Source of the DNA: Candidatus Zixiibacteriota bacterium
Lineage (GTDB): Bacteria; Zixibacteria; MSB-5A5; JAABVY01; JAHJOQ01
Length of the DNA stretch: 39,516 bases
Assembly: GCA_020053015.1 (NCBI GenBank)
Contig: JAGVNY010000171.1
Span: 1 to 39,516 of the forward strand
Direction: 5' to 3'
Shown piece by piece: positions 27,109 to 34,765 of the stretch. The number at the start of each line of letters is the position of its first letter. The first letter of the stretch is position 1. The notes beneath the pieces were generated by a model. That model saw only the letters and a list, made by a program, of their open reading frames with translations. It had not been told where the DNA came from and did no database searches. Position numbers and translations under genes: made by a program.

Positions 27109-27319
27109 CTGATCACCTCCTTGAATTGGTTCTAATCTTGTTAAAAGACCTTGCCCGCTGATGCGATTGACAATCGTTGCGTTCTTTGTGCGGACTATTT
27201 ATAGTGCTCACAAATACTCGATGTCAAGCTTTTTTCGTGGGTAAGCTGAAATTCTCGCACAGGAGAATATCCCCATGTAGGCTGAATTTCAAGAGCCTCG
27301 GTGGATATCGCGAAGGCGC

Positions 27320-28025
27320 TCATTCCATCAACTCCCTTATCCACTGGAATGCCATGCCAATACCGATATTTGCCTGATAGTATTCGGGACTCACATCGAC
27401 TGACCCTTCTCCAAGCTGCTGTGAGGTACGGAGAAGCTTTTCATGTATCGCGTACCAGCCTCTGCAACTACAGTGTTCGACAAGTTGATCTCACCTCCGA
27501 ATGAGAAGACGTAGCCGACTGCCGTCTCTGGATGGCTGCGCAGTTCCTGTCGGGTCTCATTGTCCTCGTCGAAATCATCCGGAATAACACCGTCGGTATC
27601 GATTCTGTGATGCACGACGGCGATACTCGCGCCAGCAAAGGGTCGCACAAAACCGTTGCCATGTCTACCCCTCTTGCGCCAAGGTAGAAGCGCTTGTAGT
27701 CTTGGCTGGCTTCTTGCTCAACGCGTAGGCCTGTGGTCTTGTCTCGGAATCTCATCCTCTTGCCGAGCAGATTGGTGATCTCCATTCCCGAGGTTGCTGC
27801 GAATATGTTATGTACCTCCGGCACGGAAAGGACGGCGTGAAAACCGACACCGCAGCCCCGGGTCGCTGTGCTTCTCGGTGTCCGCACCGTTGAGTCGCAT
27901 GTGCAGTCCGTTGATCCCTGTCCTGCCACCGGCATAGGCAGCATGACTCTACATGACAAAAGAAAGAGCACTGCCAGAAGACCGCATCGCATATTGAATT
28001 GTGGGTTATTTCTCCCGAAGACCAT
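27320..28025 (-). pseudogene. Frameshifted outer-membrane beta-barrel protein
   Basis: The sequence starts with a signal peptide (LLAVLFLLSC...PVAGQ) and passes through three reading frames. The first frame (27468-28025) reaches RFYLGARG; the sense then continues in a second frame as RHGNGFVRPFAGASIAVVHH through GYVFSFGGEINLS and RYMKSFSVP; a third frame supplies the end, SPEYYQANIGIGMAFQWIRELME. Alternating strands and an aromatic-rich finish are typical of small barrels. The shifts lie at a GGGG run near 27672 and at a CACA near 27426. Sequencing error is the main alternative to true decay. Confidence 0.6.
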
Positions 28026-28188
28026 AAATGAACCTCCATCTTAGCATTGCCGAAGTCTCAGATATTCGATTTCATGGCAGGTCAGACTTCGCAGCCAGCA
28101 TCGCATCATCAGAGTCACAATGCTACAGTTTTTCACATTAGTCGAGTTCGATAGCATAATGGCAGCGGGCTCTGGTGCCTGAGCCTTT

Positions 28189-30387
28189 CTACACCTGCCA
28201 GAACTCCGAACGCTCTTCGGTAGGCATGGTTGTGGTTATCGATCCGTAGGAAGGCCAGCGCTCGATCTGCTCACCCTCGCGGTAGACTCCCAGGGCGATA
28301 CGCGCGTTGAAATGGTCGTCGAATTGAACTGCGCCCCTTGGGATTGACAGCTCGATAATCTTCCTCGAAGCAAATACGCCCCTGAACTCGGCTGTCGAAT
28401 AGGGCGATTGCGCGGAATCTCTCACCTGCAACTCGACTGACCCTTTGCCAAAGTCGATCAGGTACTGTCGTTGCGTCTCCAGCTCCAATTGAAACACGAA
28501 GTCCGACATGGAGTTGTCATCGGGTCGCGCGACGAGATCAAGTCTGAAATAGAGATTGTTGTCGTCGAACCCGAAGTAGATCGCTCGCACGACATTGACC
28601 GCACGGTGCATGGCCGAGCCGAGCTTCAGGCAATTCAACATGCCTGCATCGTGCCATTCGTAGAACGACGTCACGAGTCCGTCGATCTTGGGGCTCACCA
28701 ATCCTACCGGCTGCTCAATGCCGGTAATAATCTTCACGCCTCTTATCGGAGTGAGGAGCTCCTCGGGCGGTGCCTTGCCGATGAGCTTGTAGACTGCTGA
28801 CAAGTGCGACCTGAAGAGTCTGTCGAAAAGGTAGTCCTGATCGGATGAATGGTCATCGCCGTACCACCAGCACCAATCGGATCCCTCGGCAACATAGATC
28901 TCTTTCCAGGCCTGATTCAGTTTGTCAGGATCGGCTTGAGGATTGGCACGCTCGTAGTCAACCAGCGCATTGCGCGCTGCCGACAAGAAGTCCCACGCCC
29001 GGTTATCCTGCTCATGACCGATCCAGACCTTGAAATTGTGATTTATCCACGATCCGGCGAACAGATAGGGCAATTCGCGCAAGTCAGTGTCTTTGTCGAA
29101 GACCTCCGACACCGTCACAGTCTCGATGCGATCCTCATGCGAGAGTCTCGTATACAGAGCACGAAGAAAATCTGCGCCGTCGTTCTTGTAGTACTCCCAG
29201 GCATTGTCGCCGTCCAGGATTATCGGGAGCACGTACTTCTCCATCTCGGGGCGTTTCAGCTGGCTCCGCACAGCGAGCAAATTCTTGACGAAGTCGTCTG
29301 CTGCCTTCTCAGCATCCCATCCAGAATAGACAAAACCGATCTTGTCGGACAACGTGTGGTCTCTGAAGATGATTCCCAATCGGCCTTGTTCTCTCGTTAG
29401 TTGATAAGGTCGCCTGAAAGACACATTTGCAGGAAACTTCAGCCCTCGTGTCCTTGTTTCCGGATGGTTCGTGGTTGCGTAGAACACCTCCTCATCAGTG
29501 GCGATCCACTTAATGCCATGCTTTAGAAGAATTGGTATAAGCTGTTCTGCAACAGAACCTTCGGATGGCCACATCCCCCTCAACTCCCGTCCGAACAAGC
29601 GTTTGTACAGATCGCACGACATCGATATCTGCTTCTCAGCGTCTTCCGGGTGCGAAAACCGCAGGTCTGGAAGCTGGATGCGCGGCATCGCTTCACGAGC
29701 AAGCTCGGTGTCGATCAGAAGCGGCAGAATCGGATGGAAATAAGGCGAGAAGGAAACTTCGATTTGACCACGATTCTGGGCCTCACGGTAGGCGGGTGTT
29801 ATCTGCTGAAGGAGCTTCCTATGGAACGCGATCAGTGTCTGTTTGTCTTCCTCGGCGAAATCTCTCTTCTTCGCAAAGAGCGGAGCGATTTCCGGGTCGG
29901 AACGAAACATCGGATCGATCCATGCGAGATTCGACCAGATCGCCAGATCAATGAAATCCTGATCCGACAATGTAGCCGCTGCCTTAGCTCGGTCGGAGCT
30001 TGCCGACATAGCCTTCTCGTACAGCTGATAGTATCTCAGGTGCGGTTGGATCATATTGTTGACGTTCGCCGAGAAAAACGATGACACTATCTCTGTCCGC
30101 TCAGCGTCGGTCAGATCTGCAGCGGGCTTCGACGTCAGCGCCATGTGCGAATCTACGGCATCGTTCCGCGCGTAGTCGTCAATCTGCTCGATCAAAGAGG
30201 GAACGAGATTGAACACTTGCTTTATCTTCGGGAAGTCATCGAGGATACGGACCATGTCAAGATAGTCCTTGACACCGTGCAGCCGTACCCACGGAAGTAC
30301 GTAGATTCCGCTATCGAAGTCCTTGTAGAACGGCTGGTGCTGATGCCAGATGAAGACAACCCTGAGCGCCGGTCGTTTTTCTGACAT
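28189..30387 (-). CDS. Glycoside hydrolase family 57 protein (alpha-glucan acting)
   Basis: GH57 enzymes are retaining alpha-glucan hydrolases or transferases. The 732-residue product has no signal peptide, so it is probably cytoplasmic. Motifs in order are HQHQPF near the N-terminus, GMWPSEGSVAEQ (expected nucleophile Glu), ATDEEVFY and ILDGDNAWEYYKNDG (expected acid/base Asp), then GSWINHNFKVWIG. A C-terminal beta domain of about 180 residues follows. The amylopullulanase-like branch fits best; exact substrate is unknown, with glycogen turnover the likely use. It is 6 nt downstream of the TPR protein gene. Confidence 0.9.
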   Translation of the reverse strand: MSEKRPALRVVFIWHQHQPFYKDFDSGIYVLPWVRLHGVKDYLDMVRILDDFPKIKQVFNLVPSLIEQIDDYARNDAVDSHMALTSKPAADLTDAERTEIVSSFFSANVNNMIQPHLRYYQLYEKAMSASSDRAKAAATLSDQDFIDLAIWSNLAWIDPMFRSDPEIAPLFAKKRDFAEEDKQTLIAFHRKLLQQITPAYREAQNRGQIEVSFSPYFHPILPLLIDTELAREAMPRIQLPDLRFSHPEDAEKQISMSCDLYKRLFGRELRGMWPSEGSVAEQLIPILLKHGIKWIATDEEVFYATTNHPETRTRGLKFPANVSFRRPYQLTREQGRLGIIFRDHTLSDKIGFVYSGWDAEKAADDFVKNLLAVRSQLKRPEMEKYVLPIILDGDNAWEYYKNDGADFLRALYTRLSHEDRIETVTVSEVFDKDTDLRELPYLFAGSWINHNFKVWIGHEQDNRAWDFLSAARNALVDYERANPQADPDKLNQAWKEIYVAEGSDWCWWYGDDHSSDQDYLFDRLFRSHLSAVYKLIGKAPPEELLTPIRGVKIITGIEQPVGLVSPKIDGLVTSFYEWHDAGMLNCLKLGSAMHRAVNVVRAIYFGFDDNNLYFRLDLVARPDDNSMSDFVFQLELETQRQYLIDFGKGSVELQVRDSAQSPYSTAEFRGVFASRKIIELSIPRGAVQFDDHFNARIALGVYREGEQIERWPSYGSITTTMPTEERSEFWQV

Positions 30388-30393
30388 ATGCTC

Positions 30394-31086
30394 TTAGTCT
30401 TGTGAGTCTGGTGCGGGCTCCAGCACTCCATGCTCAACCATGAGCTGTTTTGCTTCCAATACCCGCTGGCTCTCCCCCGGGAATCTACTGAAGATGTCGT
30501 AGGCTTCTCGAGCCGCTTTGGCATCGCCTGCTGCTGCAAATGAGTTGATGGCAAGAAACAGGCAATCTTTAGAAAGGTGACTGGATGGGAATCTCTTGTA
30601 GACTTCGAAGAACTTCTCCCCTGCCTCTTTCATACTGCCCTTCGCTCGAAGGCAATGTGCGAGTCCTGCGGTCGCGTTTGCCGTCAGGAGATCATCGAAT
30701 GCATACTTGTCGAGATGCAGGCGATAGTATTTCTCCGCTTGGTCGTAATTCTCGAGCTGAAAGTAGGCATCCGCCAAGTACAGGCTTGCCAGCCTTGCGG
30801 CATCGGTGCCGCCGAAGTTGTCGACCACGGACTGGAAGTCCACGGCTGCGAGCTGGAAATTGCCTGCGCGGAACTCAACTGCGGCTCGTCCGAAAGCCTC
30901 CTGCGCTTCGCGTTCCTTTTTGCGGCCGCTCGATACGAGAAGCAATGCTACCACAACAACCACTACAACCGCTGCTATCACGCCAAACAGCCTTGTGGAG
31001 TTCTCAAGGAAATACTCCTGCGCTCTGAGCATGGAGGTTACGAACTTGTCCTGCTTGATATCCCGTTTCGTCAATTTCTGATTCAT
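30394..31086 (-). CDS. Membrane-anchored tetratricopeptide repeat protein (YfgM-like)
   Basis: The 230-residue protein has a short cytoplasmic N-terminus, one transmembrane helix at about residues 35-53 (IAAVVVVVVVALLLV), and a periplasmic part built of TPR-type helices, for example FGRAAVEFRAGNFQLAAVDF, LADAYFQLENYDQAEKYY and HCLRAKGSMKEAGEKFFE. This layout resembles YfgM/PpiD-associated and BamD/YbgF-type scaffolds involved in envelope assembly. The partner is not known. It is adjacent to the GH57 gene. Confidence 0.8.
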   Translation of the reverse strand: MNQKLTKRDIKQDKFVTSMLRAQEYFLENSTRLFGVIAAVVVVVVVALLLVSSGRKKEREAQEAFGRAAVEFRAGNFQLAAVDFQSVVDNFGGTDAARLASLYLADAYFQLENYDQAEKYYRLHLDKYAFDDLLTANATAGLAHCLRAKGSMKEAGEKFFEVYKRFPSSHLSKDCLFLAINSFAAAGDAKAAREAYDIFSRFPGESQRVLEAKQLMVEHGVLEPAPDSQD

Positions 31087-31228
31087 CGCAATCCTCTAAT
31101 TCCCTCTTACTGAGGTTCCTGCAGCCGCGCCATCAATCTACTTCATGACGCCGCGGATTCCAGTCTGAGCCGACGCTGCATCCGGAGACTTCCAGTGTAG
31201 ACCATCTGAGCTCAACAACTTCTTCGGC

Positions 31229-32674
31229 TTAGAAGAAGCCTGTGAAGCTCACCGTTATACTCGTCTGCTTCTCGCTCCTGTCACCACCGAAGTAGTCGAT
31301 CGCATCGAAGCCGGTAACAGTCATCTTATGTGTGTAATGCTCAATGGCTGCGTCCAGCCATATCCTATCCCAGTGGATTCCTGCTCCGGCACTGAACGCC
31401 ATTGCGGTCGTAGTTCTATCGTTGTAGAGAGCCGGAACGAGTATATAGAAGAAGTCATCATTGTCCCTGACGTAGTATGCGGTCGAATTCTCAATCTCGT
31501 TCAAATAATGCCGGATGTAGCGGAAACCGCCGCGGAGAGGGATTATGCCTTTCGATGTCTGCAGCGTGTATTCGAAGCCAACCCGTCCTTCACCACCGTT
31601 TCTGAACGCCGCAGGAAAAGACGAGAAGTACTCTTCCTTCTCACCGGAACTCTTGATCAAACTGCTGTCGAGGTAATGGTACTCTGAGGTTCCGAAGCGT
31701 CTCCACTCGACATCAGCGGATATCAGAAGATTCGGAGTGACTTGATACGCGGCTCCGATCGCTACTGAGAGGGGGATATCGAGTTTCGTTGTCTGGTCCA
31801 CCACGTAGAAGTCAGCCTTAAGCTCCTTAATCACGTAAACATCGGTTTTGGTTTCCCAGGTTGTGTCGTTCTGTATTACTTCCCACGATTCCTTAAGCTG
31901 GAATGGCGTACGTACGACCAAGCCAAGCCGCAGGTCGGATATCTTGTACATTGCGCCGAAGGTCAGATCGAACCCGAAGAAGTCGGACTGACCCAGGGAC
32001 TCTGCTCTGAAAAGCCGTTTGCGAACGTCTGGTCTCTGTACGCCGACATCTCTCGACCAACGGGCTTCAACGGTCTCTATGAAGTCGGATGATCCGAGGT
32101 AGAGGTTAGCGGAGGACCCTATCGATAAATCTTCCCAAACATAAGTGCCGAATCCAAGGTTGACAACGTCAAGCCCACCCGTGCGTTCCACATGCAGATT
32201 CGATACCGCGAGCGAATCCCAAGTCAATTCGGTGATCGCAAGCCATTCAGGCAGATATGGGTTGAACATGTCCGCGAAGGCTATTTCATTAAGTCTTCTG
32301 TATGCTATGCTGAGCGAGAACTGATGACCTTTCAGCTTGAGAGGAGCAAGAAACGATGCGTAATTCACTCGCCAAATATTGTCTGATACGGCGAACTCGC
32401 CGCCGTCAAGCGTCGGATAAGTAAGTGCCGTTGAGACCCTTGGCTTTACGAATGCTCCGGAAAACGACACCTGGGGATCGAGCAATTGGATAAGACCTGC
32501 CGGATTCCATGTCACAGCCGATGCATCGTCGGCGATTGCAGTGAAGGCACCACCCATTGCGCGAGCGCGCACGCCGCCGCCTATCCAGTTCAAATCCACG
32601 CCTTTGTATGCTGCAGCCTGGCTCACCAACGAAGCAATGAGCAGCGTCGTCAAAACCAATATTCTAATCTTCAT
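31229..32674 (-). CDS. OmpP1/FadL-like outer membrane transport protein
   Basis: FadL-type barrels admit hydrophobic molecules such as fatty acids. From the ATG at 32674 (GGGAGGAAC site) the product is about 481 residues with a signal peptide ending SQAAAY. It then has the characteristic N-terminal hatch motif GVRARAMGGAFTAIADDASAVTWNPAGL, about fourteen amphipathic strands, and ends in FTGFF with a terminal aromatic residue. The 24 extra upstream residues in the track are rejected. Given the acyl-CoA operons nearby, a role in fatty or branched-acid uptake is plausible but not shown. Confidence 0.85.
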   Translation of the reverse strand: MKIRILVLTTLLIASLVSQAAAYKGVDLNWIGGGVRARAMGGAFTAIADDASAVTWNPAGLIQLLDPQVSFSGAFVKPRVSTALTYPTLDGGEFAVSDNIWRVNYASFLAPLKLKGHQFSLSIAYRRLNEIAFADMFNPYLPEWLAITELTWDSLAVSNLHVERTGGLDVVNLGFGTYVWEDLSIGSSANLYLGSSDFIETVEARWSRDVGVQRPDVRKRLFRAESLGQSDFFGFDLTFGAMYKISDLRLGLVVRTPFQLKESWEVIQNDTTWETKTDVYVIKELKADFYVVDQTTKLDIPLSVAIGAAYQVTPNLLISADVEWRRFGTSEYHYLDSSLIKSSGEKEEYFSSFPAAFRNGGEGRVGFEYTLQTSKGIIPLRGGFRYIRHYLNEIENSTAYYVRDNDDFFYILVPALYNDRTTTAMAFSAGAGIHWDRIWLDAAIEHYTHKMTVTGFDAIDYFGGDRSEKQTSITVSFTGFF

Positions 32675-32828
32675 CAGGTATGTTCCTCCCGTCACATTCC
32701 TCAGCAAATTTCGCCCAAGATATAACAAACTGGAGTGGCCTGTCAAACTGTTTTTCGACTTTCAGTTGGGCGTAACAGACCACCCAATTGCTTATGACGG
32801 ATGACAAGCCCTTACGTTGAACTGAAAA

Positions 32829-32902
32829 TACCCCCGGGGTGACTCGAACACCCGACTCGCGGTTTAGGAAACCGCTGCTCTATCCACCTGAGCTACGGGG
32901 GC
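32829..32902 (-). tRNA. tRNA-Arg (anticodon CCU)
   Basis: The 74-nt cloverleaf reads GCCCCCG acceptor, GCTC/GAGC D stem, anticodon stem GCGGT/ACCGC with loop TTCCTAA, a 5-nt variable region, T arm GGGTG-TTCGAGT-CACCC, and CGGGGGT plus discriminator A. The anticodon CCT decodes AGG. CCA is not encoded, so a CCA-adding enzyme is needed. Confidence 0.95.
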
Positions 32903-33061
32903 AAGCGGTCAGCATGTTATATCATCTGCCAGGCAGAGTCAACAGAATTGTGGATTTAGGCGAAGTCGGAAGATTGCGCAAGCCGAACCCTGGCGAGGCA
33001 GCCTGCTGAACGGGAACTGACACTGAAGTCGTCTTCGGTGGCGGACCTTACCCTATGCGGA

Positions 33062-33367
33062 TCACTTGTATCTCACCGAGAACTTGTCGTAGCTGTTCTT
33101 ATACTTCTTCCATTCGATCTGGAAGGTGGCGACATTGGCCCACTTCGGGCCCTTCTTGATCGCCATCAGGAAACCGGAAACATCGTCCTTGGCGCCTTCG
33201 ATCTCGATTTCAACGTCGCCCGTGTCCAGGTTTCGCACATATCCGGTGATCGGAAAATCTTGAGCAGTGGACGTCGCAAAATAGCGAAATCCCACTCCCT
33301 GCACCATGCCCGAAATCAGCACTCTTGCGCAGGTGAAATCGTCTTTGCTGTCTTCTGTTGAGCTAAT
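33062..33367 (-). CDS. Acylphosphatase (start codon possibly ATT)
   Basis: Acylphosphatase hydrolyses carboxyl-phosphate bonds. The core VLISGMVQGVGFRYFA (phosphate-binding loop with catalytic Arg) and GYVRNLDTGDVEIEIEG (catalytic Asn) are clear, and the family ends with a similar SVRY strand. The track start (GTG at 33322) removes part of the first beta-strand (CARVLISG). No ATG exists upstream in frame, but an ATT at 33367 has AGGAGG seven bases before it and yields the expected N-terminus. The gene overlaps the end of the TIGR00725 protein gene in another frame. Confidence 0.85.
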   Translation of the reverse strand: MSSTEDSKDDFTCARVLISGMVQGVGFRYFATSTAQDFPITGYVRNLDTGDVEIEIEGAKDDVSGFLMAIKKGPKWANVATFQIEWKKYKNSYDKFSVRYK

Positions 33368-33807
33368 CTCACTGCCTCCTGAGGGGTTTTTGCGGTGATG
33401 GTTGCGGGGATATTCCAGCCTCCCAAGTCTATTACAGGTTTGCCTGACTTCAGCGCAAGAGCGATCTCGGACATCGTGCCATACTCACCTGCGAGAGCGA
33501 TCAATGCGTCACTCGTGTTCACCACGATCACATTGCGCGCTTCTCCGAATCCGGTCGGAATCGCGTGATCGATGAACTGGTTTGCATCTGATCTCACTCT
33601 GCCCGGAAGAATCCCGATGGTCGCCCCTCCTGCCGATTTGGCGCCCCGAGATGCTGACTCCATCACTCCCCCAAGTCCCCCGCAGACAAGAACAGCGTCC
33701 GACTCCGCGATCAATCTGCCAACCTCGAACGCCAGCGTCCTGACCTCAGGCGTGCAATTACCCGCCCCTATCACGCCTATGTACGACTTACAAATCTTGT
33801 CAGGCAT
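33316..33807 (-). CDS. TIGR00725 family protein (LOG-like Rossmann fold)
   Basis: The 163-residue product has IGVIGAGNCTPEVR at the N-terminus, LVCGGLGGVMESASRGAKSAGG, and the GEYGTMSEIALAL motif equivalent to PGGxGT in LOG/lysine-decarboxylase-like proteins. Members of this branch are usually annotated as possible molybdenum-cofactor carriers or nucleotide-binding proteins; biochemical function is not settled. It precedes and overlaps acylphosphatase. Confidence 0.88.
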   Translation of the reverse strand: MPDKICKSYIGVIGAGNCTPEVRTLAFEVGRLIAESDAVLVCGGLGGVMESASRGAKSAGGATIGILPGRVRSDANQFIDHAIPTGFGEARNVIVVNTSDALIALAGEYGTMSEIALALKSGKPVIDLGGWNIPATITAKTPQEAVRLAQQKTAKTISPAQEC

Positions 33808-33840
33808 AGCACATTCTGTGGATATTCTGCCCTGACAGTA

Positions 33841-33914
33841 TCGGGGCGACTGGACTTGAACCAGCGACCCCTTAGTCCCGAACCAAGTGCTCTACCAAAC
33901 TGAGCTACGCCCCG
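33841..33914 (-). tRNA. tRNA-Pro (anticodon CGG)
   Basis: The 74-nt cloverleaf has acceptor CGGGGCG/CGCCCCG, anticodon stem CTTGG/CTAAG with loop TTCGGGA (anticodon CGG, G37), T arm GCTGG-TTCAAGT-CCAGT and discriminator A. CCA is not encoded. The flanks CAGTAT and ATACTG are complementary and would lengthen the acceptor stem to 13 bp in the precursor. Confidence 0.95.
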
Positions 33915-34050
33915 ATACTGCCGGGCTTCTGACGATGTTATCGACTTTTGGCGATTTGTCAATAGGAAAGTGGGAGCGCACACACGCGCAGGACCGAAGG
34001 CGGGATCCGAGCCGCTCCTCGGCGGACGGGAAGTTCCAATCAGTCGGTGA

Positions 34051-34150
34051 GTAGGTCGGCCTCTGGAGCCACGCGGCGCGTGGCGTAGAAGGCCAACAAG
34101 TCAGTGTCGGGTTTCTTCTTGCGCTCCGCGCAATCCAGAACCCGACCTAC
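34051..34150. repeat. 100-nt two-hairpin element, copy 1 (left of the peptidase pair)
   Basis: It begins GTAGGTCGGCCT, forms a first hairpin with GCCACGC/GCGTGGC, crosses AACAAGTC, then a 47-nt type B palindrome ending AACCCGACCTAC. An inverted copy of exactly 100 nt lies at 36721-36820. The rest of the gap from 33915 to 34237 shows no gene. Confidence 0.9.
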
Positions 34151-34237
34151 TCGAATCAAGCATCTCACAACCTTTGGAACAACCTCAGAACTCTCACCGG
34201 CGTAGGACAAAAACGAATGTTTTGCAGTTCTATCCGG

Positions 34238-34576
34238 CTAAGGCTTCAGATTCTTTCTGATCTCTTTCAGCAAGTCTCTCAGATAAGATTTCTCGGCCTG
34301 TACTGTCATGATGCCGAATTGCTCGCTTTTCTCAATTGCTGCAATGACGTCGTTACGCGACATCGGTGGACCGGAAATCGCCCGAACCGTGTAGTCGGGA
34401 CCCTTTCGGTGGCGCTCTGCGATTAGCTTCTTGAGATCATCTTCACTAAGTGTATCAATGTCGACAATCCTCTCCTCTCCGGACACGATCTCGTCGTAGA
34501 GAATGAACTTCTCGCGAGTTGGGTCATAGCACAGCGGTTTCTTGCGATTGGCTTCATCTATCTTGGGCATCGGCAT
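34238..34576 (-). CDS. Stand-alone copy of the caspase-like peptidase N-terminal domain
   Basis: The 112-residue protein has no known family that I can name. Residues 12-106 align colinearly, with one compensated gap, to residues 14-108 of the upstream peptidase: KKPL...P-T, the L-[DS]-E-D...KL..ER stretch, and the best-conserved block [ML]-[ST]-[RK]-x-[DE]-V-x3-IE...FG....AE..Y. It has no His/Cys dyad, so it is not itself a peptidase. It starts at an ATG with AGGAGG 10 nt upstream; the peptidase gene ends 189 nt before it on the same strand. Likely roles are inhibitor, adaptor or substrate of the peptidase; all are inference. Confidence 0.75.
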   Translation of the reverse strand: MPMPKIDEANRKKPLCYDPTREKFILYDEIVSGEERIVDIDTLSEDDLKKLIAERHRKGPDYTVRAISGPPMSRNDVIAAIEKSEQFGIMTVQAEKSYLRDLLKEIRKNLKP

Positions 34577-34686
34577 ATGAGTTCAACCTCCTGTTACCGC
34601 ACACATTACTTCGCGAGTTGCCGAGCGGCTGTGATTCATCAGATTATACACACTCGCTCCCCTGTTCAGCAAGATCTGAGTTTGCG

Positions 34687-34720
34687 TCCGGGCTGCCTGA
34701 CCAGCGTCCGACAGCCCGGA
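34687..34720. other. Hairpin between the peptidase and its companion gene
   Basis: TCCGGGCTG pairs perfectly with CAGCCCGGA over 9 bp around a 16-nt loop. Without a T-run it may act as a partial attenuator or mRNA-stability element that sets the ratio of the two proteins. Confidence 0.45.
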
Positions 34721-34765
34721 GAGAGCAGCATCAGACGAGCTCAATGTGCTGAATCAGTCTCGATA

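Noticed and set aside
27110-27122. GATCACCTCCTT read on the plus strand as a 16S rRNA 3' end remnant
   Set aside because: No other rRNA sequence flanks it; it is better explained as a strong Shine-Dalgarno on the minus strand.
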